From Streptomyces sp. ASQP_92 (GTDB lineage Bacteria; Actinomycetota; Actinomycetes; Streptomycetales; Streptomycetaceae), in the NCBI RefSeq assembly GCF_025399895.1, contig NZ_JAODUA010000001.1, forward strand, positions 868,001-932,000: a DNA stretch of 64,000 nt, read 5' to 3'. Below are positions 9,558 through 17,953 of this stretch, one piece after another. The notes under the pieces were generated by a model that was not told where the DNA came from, searched no databases, and was given only the letters and a program-made list of their open reading frames with translations. Both the position numbers and the translations under genes were made by a program. Every line of letters starts with the position of its first letter. Position 1 is the first letter of the stretch.

Positions 9558-11162
9558 TCAGATTGCCCACCAGACCGCGGATTCGGCCGGCAGCAGGGCG
9601 TGCTCCGAGCCGAACTCGACGTCCGCGCTGGTGAGCAACGGGCGTCCCTGGAGCGGCAGTTGGACCGCGTGGTCCAGGGTGTTCACGGTGCAGACGAAGC
9701 CGGGCCGCGCGAAGGCGAGCACCCCCTCGGGGGCCGGGAGCCAGGTCATCGTGCCGTCGCCGAGGCCCGGCAGTTCGCGGCGCAGGGCGAGGGCCGAGCG
9801 GTAGAGCTCCAGGGTGGAGTGCGGGTCGCCGCTCTGGGCGGCGACGCTGAGCCCGCGCCAGGAGTCGGGCTGCGGCAGCCAGGACGCCCCCTCGCCGAAC
9901 CCGTACGAGGGGCCGTCCGTGGTCCACGGGATCGGGACGCGGCAGCCGTCGCGGAAGCCGTCCTGGCCGGACGCGCGGTGGAAGGCCGGGTCCTGGCGCA
10001 CCGCGTCGGGCAGCTCGGTGACCTCGGGCAGGCCGAGCTCCTCCCCCTGGTAGAGGTAGGCGGAACCGGGCAGCGCCAGGGTGAACAGGGCCGCGGCGCG
10101 GGCCCGGCGCAGGCCCTGTTCGCCGCCGCCGTAGCGGGTCACATGGCGTACGACGTCGTGGTTGGAGAGGACCCAGGTGGTGGGGGCGCCGACCGCGCCG
10201 GTCGCGGCGAGCGAGGCGTCGACGGTGGCGCGCATCCGCTCGGCGTCCCAATCGCACGTCAGGAACTGGAAGTTGAAGGCCTGGTGCAGTTCGTCGGGGC
10301 GTACGTACAGGGCCAGGCGCTCGGGGGAGGGGGCCCAGGCCTCGGCGACCGCGATGCGCTCGCCGTCGTAGCCGTCGAGCAGGGTGCGCCAGGCGCGGTG
10401 GATCTCGTGGACGCCGTCCTGGTCGAAGAAGGGGAGCACCTGGTTGCCGATGAGCTTGGCCTGCTCGCTCGCCCCGATGTCCGGCAGGCCCGGGGCCTTG
10501 ACCATGCCGTGGGCCACGTCGACGCGGAAGCCGTCCACGCCGAGGTCGAGCCAGAAGCGGAGGACGGAGTCGAACTCGGCGCGCACCGCCGGGTGCTCCC
10601 AGTCCAGGTCGGGCTGTTCGGGGGCGAACAGATGCAGATACCAGTCGCCGTCGGGGACCCGCGTCCAGGCGGGGCCGCCGAACACCGACTCCCAGTCGTT
10701 GGGCGGGAGCCCGCCGTCGGCGCCCTTGCCACGGTGGAAGTGGTAGCGCTCGCGCTCGGGGCCGCCGGCCAGCGCGGCACGGAACCAGGGGTGCTGGTCG
10801 GAGGTGTGGTTGGGGACGATGTCGACGATGACCCGCAGGCCCAGGCGGTGGGCCTCGCGCACCAGGTCGTCCGCGTCGGACAGGGAGCCGAAGAGCGGGT
10901 CCACCGTCCGGTAGTCCGCCACGTCGTAGCCGCCGTCGGCCTGCGGGGAGAGGTAGAAGGGGGTGAGCCAGACCGCGTCCGCGCCGAGGTCCCGCAGATG
11001 GGGCAGCCGGGCCCGGATGCCGGCCAGGTCGCCGATGCCGTCGCCGTCGCCGTCCGCGAAGGAGCGCACGTACACCTGGTAGATCACCGCGTCCCGCCAC
11101 CAGCCCGTCGTGGGCCGGGTGGACACCTGGGCGACGGCGGCCGTCGCGAGCTCCTGCGTCAT
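9558..11162 (-). CDS. GH13 alpha-glucosidase, copy 1 (minus-strand arm of the mal locus)
   Basis: Protein of 534 residues without a signal peptide, so cytosolic. It starts at the ATG at 11162, preceded by GAGAGGGA. GH13 motifs appear in order: WWRDAVIYQVYVRSF, DIVPNHTSD, DGFRVDVAH (nucleophile Asp), AVAEAW (acid/base Glu) and SNHDVVRH (third Asp). The spacing and the QPDLDWEHP segment match oligo-1,4-/1,6-glucosidases (trehalulose/maltodextrin-cleaving GH13_30-like). It should release glucose from imported maltodextrins. It is divergent from malE, shares a 288-bp operator region with it, and is followed by malR copy 1. It closely resembles the product of 14728-16377. Confidence 0.9.
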   Translation of the reverse strand: MTQELATAAVAQVSTRPTTGWWRDAVIYQVYVRSFADGDGDGIGDLAGIRARLPHLRDLGADAVWLTPFYLSPQADGGYDVADYRTVDPLFGSLSDADDLVREAHRLGLRVIVDIVPNHTSDQHPWFRAALAGGPERERYHFHRGKGADGGLPPNDWESVFGGPAWTRVPDGDWYLHLFAPEQPDLDWEHPAVRAEFDSVLRFWLDLGVDGFRVDVAHGMVKAPGLPDIGASEQAKLIGNQVLPFFDQDGVHEIHRAWRTLLDGYDGERIAVAEAWAPSPERLALYVRPDELHQAFNFQFLTCDWDAERMRATVDASLAATGAVGAPTTWVLSNHDVVRHVTRYGGGEQGLRRARAAALFTLALPGSAYLYQGEELGLPEVTELPDAVRQDPAFHRASGQDGFRDGCRVPIPWTTDGPSYGFGEGASWLPQPDSWRGLSVAAQSGDPHSTLELYRSALALRRELPGLGDGTMTWLPAPEGVLAFARPGFVCTVNTLDHAVQLPLQGRPLLTSADVEFGSEHALLPAESAVWWAI

Positions 11163-11228
11163 GGGGGGTCCCTCTCGAAAACCTGTGTCTGCGGGATCAA
11201 CGCCGCTGGGCCCCGAAAAGTAACCGTC

Positions 11229-11255
11229 CTGCAAGACCTTGCGGGACTCTTGCAG
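11229..11255. promoter_or_regulatory. Operator cluster of three CTTGCAG-type heptamers
   Basis: CTGCAAG at 11229-11235 (reverse of CTTGCAG), CTTGCGG at 11238-11244 and CTTGCAG at 11249-11255 sit 67 bp or more upstream of the minus-strand alpha-glucosidase start. The second and third lie 11 bp apart, one helical turn. Streptomyces MalR is reported to bind repeated CTTGCAG motifs, so this is a likely repressor site for the minus-strand transcript. Confidence 0.7.
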
Positions 11256-11348
11256 ATGCTGTTCGGGTGCCCGTGGATCAGTCATACCGGCTTTGACAAG
11301 GCGCACAACGGCAACCGTGCGGACACGCTGATGTAACGATCAGCCGGG

Positions 11349-11369
11349 CTTGCAGAAATTCTCCGCAAG
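11349..11369. promoter_or_regulatory. Inverted MalR-type operator at the malE promoter
   Basis: CTTGCAG at 11349-11355 faces CCGCAAG at 11363-11369 (reverse of CTTGCGG), separated by AAATTCT. The site ends 81 bp before the malE start codon, a typical position for a LacI-type repressor acting on malE. With the cluster at 11229-11255 each of the two divergent promoters has its own operator. Confidence 0.72.
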
Positions 11370-11450
11370 GTCTTTCGGTCGCCTTTCATCCTTGTTACGT
11401 TCCTGGCGATCCGGCGCCGTGATGGAACGGCACCCAGTGAAGGAGTTCAG

Positions 11451-12725
11451 ATGCGACGTGGCATAGCGGCCACCGCGCTCGCGGCGACCCTCGCTCTCGC
11501 GGCGACGGCCTGCGGCGGCGGCGACAGTGACGGCGGCAAGGCGGACGGCCCCGTCACCATCACCTGGTGGGACACCTCGAACGCCACGAACGAGGCCCCC
11601 ACGTACCAGGCGCTGGTCACGGAGTTCGAGAAGGCGAACCCGACGATCAAGGTCAAGTACGTCAACGTCCCCTTCGACCAGGCGCAGAACAAGTTCGACA
11701 CCGCCGCCGGCGCCAAGGGCGCCCCGGACGTGCTGCGCGCCGAGGTCGGCTGGACCCCGGCCTTCGCGAAGAAGGGCTACTTCCTGCCGCTCGACGGCAC
11801 CGAGGCCCTCACCGACCAGGCGAAGTTCCAGCCCAACCTGATCAAGCAGGCCCAGTTCGAGGGCAAGACCTACGGTGTCCCGCTGGTCACCGACACCCTC
11901 GCCCTGGTCTACAACAAGGCCCTGTTCGCCAAGGCCGGCATCACCAAGGCCCCCGCCACCTGGGAAGAGCTGAAGGCGGACGCCGCCCTGGTCAAGGAGA
12001 AGGCCGGCGTCGACGGCTTCTGGAACTCCACCGCCGGCTACTACGCGCAGCCCTTCCTGTACGGCGAGGGCACCGACACCGTGGACGCCGCGGCCAAGAA
12101 GGTCACCATCGCAAGTGCGCCCGCCGTCAAGGGACTTGAGACCTGGAAGGGCCTGTTCGACGGGCCCGGCCTGCACAAGGCGGACGTCACCGCCGACGCG
12201 TACGCCCACATCCAGGACGCCTTCGTGAACGGCAAGGTCGCGGCGATCGTCCAGGGCCCGTGGGAGATCACCAACTTCTACAAGGGCTCCGCGTTCAAGG
12301 ACAAGGCCAACCTCGGCATCGCCACCGTCCCGGCCGGGTCCGCGGGCAAGGCCGGCGCCCCGACCGGCGGCCACAACCTGTCCGTGTACGCGGGTTCCGA
12401 CAAGGCGCACGCGGCCGCCGCGATGAAGTTCGTGAACTTCATGACCTCGGCCAAGAGCCAGGAGTCCATCGCCCTGAAGAACTCCACGCTGCCCACCCGC
12501 GAGGACGCCTACACCACCCAGGTCAAGGCCGACCCGGGCATCGCCGGCTTCCAGGGCGTGCTGCCCTCCGCGCGGCCGCGGCCCGAGCTGCCCGAGTACA
12601 GCTCGCTGTGGACCCCGATGGACACCACCCTGCCGAAGGTCGCCGACGGCAAGCAGTCCGTCGCCGACGCCACCAAGAGCCTTGAGCAGGACATGGCCAA
12701 GCTGGTCCCCGGCTTCACCAAGTGA
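11451..12725 (+). CDS. malE: Maltose/maltodextrin-binding lipoprotein of an ABC importer
   Basis: Protein of 424 residues. A short signal sequence ends in the lipobox LAATAC with the lipidated Cys at residue 21, followed by a Gly/Asp-rich linker. The remainder is a type-1 solute-binding fold of the maltodextrin cluster (ITWWDTSNATNE near the N-terminus, AIVQGPWEITNF in the middle, ASAKSQE-like hinge near the end). It captures maltodextrins outside the membrane and delivers them to MalF-MalG. The start has AAGGAG at good spacing. No ATPase gene is present here; in Streptomyces the shared ATPase MsiK, encoded elsewhere, usually powers such importers. Confidence 0.93.
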   Translation: MRRGIAATALAATLALAATACGGGDSDGGKADGPVTITWWDTSNATNEAPTYQALVTEFEKANPTIKVKYVNVPFDQAQNKFDTAAGAKGAPDVLRAEVGWTPAFAKKGYFLPLDGTEALTDQAKFQPNLIKQAQFEGKTYGVPLVTDTLALVYNKALFAKAGITKAPATWEELKADAALVKEKAGVDGFWNSTAGYYAQPFLYGEGTDTVDAAAKKVTIASAPAVKGLETWKGLFDGPGLHKADVTADAYAHIQDAFVNGKVAAIVQGPWEITNFYKGSAFKDKANLGIATVPAGSAGKAGAPTGGHNLSVYAGSDKAHAAAAMKFVNFMTSAKSQESIALKNSTLPTREDAYTTQVKADPGIAGFQGVLPSARPRPELPEYSSLWTPMDTTLPKVADGKQSVADATKSLEQDMAKLVPGFTK

Positions 12726-12730
12726 GCCCC

Positions 12731-12768
12731 GCCGCCGGGCCGTTCCCCCCGGGGGACGGCCCGGCGGC
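12731..12768 (+). promoter_or_regulatory. Intercistronic hairpin between malE and malF
   Basis: A perfect 13-bp inverted repeat, GCCGCCGGGCCGT at 12731-12743 and its complement at 12756-12768, encloses an interior of C and G runs that extends the stem. There is no U-tract. It starts 5 bases after the malE stop. Such hairpins in binding-protein operons commonly protect the upstream mRNA or limit read-through, giving more binding protein than permease. Confidence 0.75.
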
Positions 12769-12805
12769 ACGCACGTCCGCCGAACTTCCCGGAAAAGGTG
12801 TCGAG

Positions 12806-13798
12806 ATGACCGTTGCCGTCGATGGCGCGGCCCCGAAGAGCGCGTCGAACGCGCGCCGGGGGCCGCTGGAGCGCCTCAGGCGGTCCTGGCAGAAGCACTG
12901 GTACGCGTACGCGATGGTCGCGCCGATCGTCGTCGTGCTCGGCGTCCTGGTGCTCTATCCGCTCGTCCAGGGCTTCTACTACACGCTCACCGACGCCAAC
13001 AGCCTCAACTCGGCGCGCACCATCGGCGCCAACCACATCGCGGCGACCTATGAGTTCGTCGGGATGCACAACTACGCGGACATCCTGTGGGGGCCGACCG
13101 CCTGGGACCGGTTCTGGTCGCACTTCATCTGGACGGTGGTGTGGACCGTCGCCTGTGTGGCCCTGCACTACACCATCGGCCTCGCGCTCGCCCTGCTGCT
13201 CAACCAGAAGCTGCGTGGGCGCACCTTCTACCGGATGATGCTGATCCTGCCCTGGGCGGTGCCCAGCTTCGTCACCGTCTTCTCCTGGCGCCTGATGCTC
13301 AGCGACTCCGGCATCGTCAACACCGTGCTCGGCACGCTCCACCTGCCGCAGCCCGAATGGCTGGAGCAGCCGCACTTCCAGCAGCTCGCCGCGATCCTCG
13401 TCAACACCTGGGTCGGCGTCCCCTTCATGATGGTCTCGCTGCTCGGCGGCCTCCAGACGATCCCCGCCGAGTTGTACGAGGCCGCCGAGATGGACGGCGC
13501 GAGCTCCTGGCAGCGCTTCCGTCACGTCACCCTGCCGGGCCTGCGCCCGGTCAGCGCCACGGTGGTCCTGCTCGGCATCATCTGGACGTTCAACCAGTTC
13601 GTGATCATCTACCTGCTCTTCGGCAACGGCGGCGCCCCCGACGCCCAGATCCTCGTCACCTGGGCCTACCGGCTCGGCTTCGGACAGCAGCCCCGCGACT
13701 TCGCCCAGTCCGCCACCTACGGCGTGCTGCTGCTCTCCATCCTCATCGTCTTCTCCTCCGTCTACCGTCGCTGGCTGGCCCGCAATGAACAGGTCTGA
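12806..13798 (+). CDS. malF: Maltose/maltodextrin ABC importer permease MalF
   Basis: Protein of 330 residues with six transmembrane segments. The start ATG at 12806 (MTVAVDG) follows AAAAGGTG; an in-frame GTG overlapping the malE stop at 12722 would force translation through the hairpin and is less likely. The cytosolic EAA loop, EAAEMDGASSWQRFRHVTLP near residues 225-245, is the contact site for the ATPase. The C-terminus ends in a short charged tail. It pairs with MalG to form the membrane channel. The last bases overlap or nearly touch malG, consistent with one operon malE-malF-malG-alpha-glucosidase-lacI. Confidence 0.92.
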   Translation: MTVAVDGAAPKSASNARRGPLERLRRSWQKHWYAYAMVAPIVVVLGVLVLYPLVQGFYYTLTDANSLNSARTIGANHIAATYEFVGMHNYADILWGPTAWDRFWSHFIWTVVWTVACVALHYTIGLALALLLNQKLRGRTFYRMMLILPWAVPSFVTVFSWRLMLSDSGIVNTVLGTLHLPQPEWLEQPHFQQLAAILVNTWVGVPFMMVSLLGGLQTIPAELYEAAEMDGASSWQRFRHVTLPGLRPVSATVVLLGIIWTFNQFVIIYLLFGNGGAPDAQILVTWAYRLGFGQQPRDFAQSATYGVLLLSILIVFSSVYRRWLARNEQV

Positions 13799-13805
13799 TG
13801 CCCCC

Positions 13806-14657
13806 ATGACCACCAAGGCCGTCTCCCGGGATCACGGCCGGCGCCGCACCGCCGTCCTGTCGCACCTCGCGCTGTGCCTCGCCAGTCTCGTCGCCCTCTT
13901 CCCGATCGTGTGGCTCGTCTTCGTCTCGCTCGGGCCGGACAAGGACGACTATCTGCACCCGGGCCGCATCTGGTCCAAGCTGTCCTTCTCCAACTACGCG
14001 TTCGTCACCGAGCACACCAAGTTCTTCACCTGGCTCGGCAACACCGCCCTGGTCGCCCTCCTGACCTGCGTCATCGGCGTGATGTTCGCGGCGACCACCG
14101 GCTACGCCGTCTCCCGAATGCGGTTTCCCGGCTACAAGAAGCTGATGTGGGTGCTGCTCGTCACCCAGATGTTCCCGATCGCCGTGCTGATCGTGCCGAT
14201 GTACCAGATCCTCGGCGACCTCGGCCTCATCGACACCTACGGCGGCCTGATCCTCGTGTACTGCTCCACCGCGGTGCCGTACTGCGCGTGGATGCTCAAG
14301 GGGTACTTCGACACCATCCCGATCGAGATCGACGAGGCGGGCCGCGTCGACGGCCTCTCCCCGTTCGGCACCTTCTTCCGCCTGATCCTGCCGCTGGCCC
14401 GGCCGGGCCTCGCGGTAGCCGCCTTCTACACCTGCCTCACCGCGTGGGGCGAGGTGGCGTTCGCCTCCACCTTCATGCTCGACGACAGCAAGTACACGCT
14501 CGCCGTGGGACTTTCCAGCTTCGTCAGCCAGCACGACGCCCAGTGGAACTACATGGCGGCCACCGCCGTACTCATCGCGATCCCGGTCTCCGCCGTCTTC
14601 TACCTGGTGCAGAAGCACCTGGTCACCGGCATGACCGCGGGCGCGACCAAGGGCTGA
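13806..14657 (+). CDS. malG: Maltose/maltodextrin ABC importer permease MalG
   Basis: Protein of 283 residues from the ATG at 13806 (MTTKAVSRD); an ATG at 13785, inside malF, would add seven residues. Six transmembrane segments are visible, with the opening LFPIVWLVFVSLGPDKDDY. The EAA loop, EIDEAGRVDGLSPFGTFF, docks the ATPase, and the C-terminal segment is typical of MalG/LacG permeases. Translational coupling to malF is likely given the short spacing and weak ribosome site. The alpha-glucosidase gene follows after 70 bp. Confidence 0.92.
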   Translation: MTTKAVSRDHGRRRTAVLSHLALCLASLVALFPIVWLVFVSLGPDKDDYLHPGRIWSKLSFSNYAFVTEHTKFFTWLGNTALVALLTCVIGVMFAATTGYAVSRMRFPGYKKLMWVLLVTQMFPIAVLIVPMYQILGDLGLIDTYGGLILVYCSTAVPYCAWMLKGYFDTIPIEIDEAGRVDGLSPFGTFFRLILPLARPGLAVAAFYTCLTAWGEVAFASTFMLDDSKYTLAVGLSSFVSQHDAQWNYMAATAVLIAIPVSAVFYLVQKHLVTGMTAGATKG

Positions 14658-14727
14658 GCCGGGTTCTGCCCCGGCCCCGCACAGCAAAGGCTCGGGGGTT
14701 GACCGCCCCCAGACCCCTAAGGACGAC

Positions 14728-16377
14728 ATGACCCAGCACTTCACCGCCCCCGACCGCCTCACCGGGAAGACCGGTACGCAGTGGTGGCGGGACGCCGTGA
14801 TCTACCAGGTCTATCCGCGCAGCTTCGCCGACGGCAACGGCGACGGGATGGGCGACCTCGAAGGCGTCCGCGCCCGGCTGCCCTACCTGCGCGACCTGGG
14901 CGTCGACGCCGTCTGGCTCTCGCCCTTCTACGCCTCCCCGCAGGCCGACGCCGGCTACGACGTCGCCGACTACCGGGCCATCGACCCCATGTTCGGCACC
15001 CTGCACGACGCCGACGCGCTGATCCGCGACGCGCACGAGCTCGGTCTGCGCATCATCGTCGACCTCGTGCCGAACCACTCCTCCGACCAGCACGAGTGGT
15101 TCAAGCGCGCCCTCGCCGAGGGCCCCGGCTCGCCGCTGCGGGCCCGCTACCACTTCCGCCCCGGCAAGGGCGCGGACGGTGAACTGCCGCCCAACGACTG
15201 GGAGTCCATCTTCGGCGGCCCCGCCTGGACCCGCACCCAGGACGGCGAGTGGTACCTGCATCTGTTCGCCCCCGAGCAGCCGGACCTCAACTGGGGCCAC
15301 CCGGCGGTCGCGGACGAGTTCCGCTCCATCCTGCGCTTCTGGCTCGACATGGGCGTGGACGGCTTCCGCATCGACGTCGCCCACGGCCTGGTCAAGGCGC
15401 CGGGCCTGCCCGACATCGGCGGCCACGACCAGCTCAAGCTGCTCGGCAACGACGTCATGCCGTTCTTCGACCAGGAGGGCGTGCACGAGATCTACCGCTC
15501 CTGGCGCACCATCCTCGACGAGTACGACGGCGAGCGCATCGCCGTCGCCGAGGCGTGGACCCCCACGGTCGAGCGGACCGCCAACTACGTGCGCCCCGAC
15601 GAGCTGCACCAGGCCTTCAACTTCCAGTATCTGGGCGCCCCTTGGGACGCGGCGGCGCTGCGCGAGGTCATCGACGTGTCGCTCGCCGCGATGCGCCCGG
15701 TCGGCGCCCCCGCCACCTGGGTGCTGTCCAATCACGACGTCACCCGGCACGCCACCCGCTTCGCCAACCCGCAGGGCCTGGGCACGCAGTTGCGCACCCC
15801 GGGCGACCGCGAGCTCGGCCTGCGCCGGGCCCGCGCCGCCACCCTTCTGATGCTGGCGCTGCCCGGATCGGCCTACGTCTACCAGGGCGAGGAGCTCGGC
15901 CTGCCCGACGTCACCGACCTGCCCGACGAGGTGCGCCAGGACCCGTCGTTCTTCCGCGCCGCGGGCCAGGACGGCTTCCGCGACGGCTGCCGCGTCCCGA
16001 TCCCGTGGACCGTCGAGGGCAGCTCCTACGGCTTCGGCAGCGGCGGAAGCTGGCTGCCGCAGCCCGAGTCGTGGGGCAAGCTCAGCATCGAGGCGCAGAG
16101 CGGCGACCCGGACTCCACCCTGGAGCTCTACCGCCGCGCCATCGCGACCCGCCGCGCCCACCCCGGCCTCGGTGCCGGGTCCGACGTGCGGTGGCTGGAC
16201 GCGCCCGAGGGCGTGCTCGCCTTCGCCCGCGACGGCTTCGTGTGCACGGTCAACCTCACGGGCCGCCTGGTGTCGCTGCTGGTGCCCGGCCGGTCCCTGC
16301 TGGCCAGCGGCCCCTTCACGGTGGACGGCGACCGGTTCGAGCTGCCCGGCGACACCACGGTGTGGTGGACGGTGTGA
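14728..16377 (+). CDS. aglA: GH13 alpha-glucosidase, copy 2 (in the malEFG operon)
   Basis: Cytosolic protein of 549 residues starting at an ATG preceded by AAGGAC. GH13 motifs are DLVPNHSSD, DGFRIDVAH (nucleophile), AVAEAW (acid/base) and SNHDVTRH. The position directly after malG matches the alpha-glucosidase gene of the S. coelicolor mal operon, which is why the symbol aglA is used here. It splits imported maltodextrins to glucose. Compared with copy 1 at 9558-11162 it has a short insert after the His-Asp motif (FANPQGLGTQLRTPGDRE). Its stop codon overlaps the start of the LacI gene in a GTGA arrangement. Confidence 0.92.
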   Translation: MTQHFTAPDRLTGKTGTQWWRDAVIYQVYPRSFADGNGDGMGDLEGVRARLPYLRDLGVDAVWLSPFYASPQADAGYDVADYRAIDPMFGTLHDADALIRDAHELGLRIIVDLVPNHSSDQHEWFKRALAEGPGSPLRARYHFRPGKGADGELPPNDWESIFGGPAWTRTQDGEWYLHLFAPEQPDLNWGHPAVADEFRSILRFWLDMGVDGFRIDVAHGLVKAPGLPDIGGHDQLKLLGNDVMPFFDQEGVHEIYRSWRTILDEYDGERIAVAEAWTPTVERTANYVRPDELHQAFNFQYLGAPWDAAALREVIDVSLAAMRPVGAPATWVLSNHDVTRHATRFANPQGLGTQLRTPGDRELGLRRARAATLLMLALPGSAYVYQGEELGLPDVTDLPDEVRQDPSFFRAAGQDGFRDGCRVPIPWTVEGSSYGFGSGGSWLPQPESWGKLSIEAQSGDPDSTLELYRRAIATRRAHPGLGAGSDVRWLDAPEGVLAFARDGFVCTVNLTGRLVSLLVPGRSLLASGPFTVDGDRFELPGDTTVWWTV

Positions 16378-17411
16378 GCCATGCCGCGCAGCCGGCCGGG
16401 CCGCGCCTCGCGGACATAGCGGCCCAGGCCGCCGTCAGCGAGGCCACCGTCAGCAGGGTGCTCAACGCCAAGCCCGGCGTCGCCGACGCCACCCGCCAGC
16501 GGGTGCTCGCGGCGCTCGACGTGCTCGGCTGGGAGCGCCCGGCCCGGCTGCGCCGGCGCAGTGAGGGCCTGATCGGCCTGCTCACCCCGGAGCTGACCAA
16601 CCCGATCTTCCCCGCCTTCGCCCAGGCGGTGGAGCAGGTGCTCGCGGGACACGGCTACACCCCGGTCCTGTGCACCCAACTCCCGGGCGGGGCAACCGAG
16701 GACGAGCTGGTCGAGCAGTTGGAGGAGCGCGGTGTCAACGGCATCGTGTTCCTGTCCGGGCTGCACGCCGACACCTCCACCGACCCGGCCCGCTATCGGG
16801 CCCTGGCCGAACGGGGCGTGCCCTACGTCCTGGTCAACGGCTACAACGAGGCGATACGGGGCCCGTTCGTGTCGCCGGACGACCACGCGGCGATGCGCAT
16901 GGCGGTGGGCCACCTCGCCGACCTCGGCCACACCCGGATCGGCCTGGCGCTCGGCCCGCTGCGGTACGTGCCCTCGCGCCGCAAGTCCGAGGGGTTCACG
17001 GCGGCGCTGGGGGAGCGGCTCGGGCTGCGCGAACAGGAGGCCGCGGCCTACATCCGGCCCACCCTCTACAGCGTGGAGGGCGGGCAGGTGGCGGCGGGCG
17101 CCCTGCTCGACCAGGGCTGCACCGGCATCGTCTGCGCCAGCGACATGATGGCGCTCGGGGTGGTGCGCGCCGCGCGCGAGCGCGGTCTGGAGGTGCCGGG
17201 CGAGGTGTCGGTGGTGGGCTTCGACGACTCCCAGCTCATCGCCTTCACCGACCCGCCCCTGACCACGGTGCGCCAGCCGGTCCAGGCGATGGCGGCGGCC
17301 GCGGTCTCGGCCCTCCTGGAGGAAATCGCCGGAACCCCCGTCCAACGAACGGAGTTCGTCTTCCAGCCGGAGCTGGTGGTGCGGGGGTCGACGGCGCGGG
17401 CGCGGGGCTGA
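16374..17411 (+). CDS. LacI-family regulator, copy 2 at the end of the mal operon
   Basis: Protein of 345 residues starting at GTG 16374, which overlaps the upstream stop codon (GTGA), so it is translationally coupled. The DNA-binding part reads LADIAAQAAVSEATVSRVLN, almost the same recognition helix as copy 1 at 8504-9556, and the effector domain ends in PELVVRGST. The two proteins probably bind the same or similar operators and differ, if at all, in effector. Two malR-like genes flanking one transporter is unlike the single malR that I recall for S. coelicolor and S. lividans. It might autoregulate as the last gene of the operon. Confidence 0.88.
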   Translation: MSHAAQPAGPRLADIAAQAAVSEATVSRVLNAKPGVADATRQRVLAALDVLGWERPARLRRRSEGLIGLLTPELTNPIFPAFAQAVEQVLAGHGYTPVLCTQLPGGATEDELVEQLEERGVNGIVFLSGLHADTSTDPARYRALAERGVPYVLVNGYNEAIRGPFVSPDDHAAMRMAVGHLADLGHTRIGLALGPLRYVPSRRKSEGFTAALGERLGLREQEAAAYIRPTLYSVEGGQVAAGALLDQGCTGIVCASDMMALGVVRAARERGLEVPGEVSVVGFDDSQLIAFTDPPLTTVRQPVQAMAAAAVSALLEEIAGTPVQRTEFVFQPELVVRGSTARARG

Positions 17412-17437
17412 AGCGCGGGGCGGGCGCTCGGCGGGGA

Positions 17438-17908
17438 TCAGAACGGCTTGGTGGGCAGGTACTTGCCGTCCAGGGTGATCACGGCACGCTCCCCGCCCTC
17501 GGGGTCGGCCACCTTCCGCACGTCCAGCCTGAAGTTGATCGCGCTGATGATGCCGTCCCCGAACTCCTCGTGCACCAGTGCCTTCAGCGTGGTGCCGTAC
17601 ACCTGGAGCATCTCGTAGAAGCGGTAGATCGTGGGGTCGGTGGGCACGCCGCCCGGGATCGAGCCGCGGCTCGGGACCGTGGTCAGGAGCGGCGCCGCGT
17701 CGTCGTCGAGGCCGAGCAGCTCCGCGACGGCCCGCGCGGAGTCGGCGGGCAGCGCGTGCTGGCCGAGCACGGCCGCGGTGACGAACGCGACCGAGAGGCC
17801 CGCCGCGTCGGCGATCTCCTTCCACGACAGGTCCTTGCGGAGCTTCGCCTCGACGGCGGCGATGGCGAGGTCCTGGCGGGCGGTGGTGTCGAACTGGCTC
17901 TGGATCAT
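17438..17908 (-). CDS. cynS: Cyanate hydratase (cyanase)
   Basis: Protein of 156 residues, exactly the length of E. coli CynS and with the same catalytic numbering: Arg96 and Glu99 in IYRFYEM and Ser122 in GIISAINF. It converts cyanate and bicarbonate to ammonia and carbon dioxide (via carbamate), as a decamer in the cytosol. An N-terminal helical domain covers residues 1-85. The ATG has AGGAG seven bases upstream. It is the second gene after cynT (44-bp gap), and the carbonic anhydrase should resupply bicarbonate. The ammonia released fits a neighbourhood rich in nitrogen genes. Confidence 0.97.
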   Translation of the reverse strand: MIQSQFDTTARQDLAIAAVEAKLRKDLSWKEIADAAGLSVAFVTAAVLGQHALPADSARAVAELLGLDDDAAPLLTTVPSRGSIPGGVPTDPTIYRFYEMLQVYGTTLKALVHEEFGDGIISAINFRLDVRKVADPEGGERAVITLDGKYLPTKPF

Positions 17909-17953
17909 GGGGTAACTCCTATGGTGTGCAGGTGGGTTGAGGGAGGGGGCGGA

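Noticed and set aside
12722..12805. GTG 12722 (GTGA overlap with malE) as malF start
   Set aside because: It would place the 13-bp hairpin inside the coding sequence and add a Pro/Gly-rich tail. ATG 12806 has its own ribosome site.
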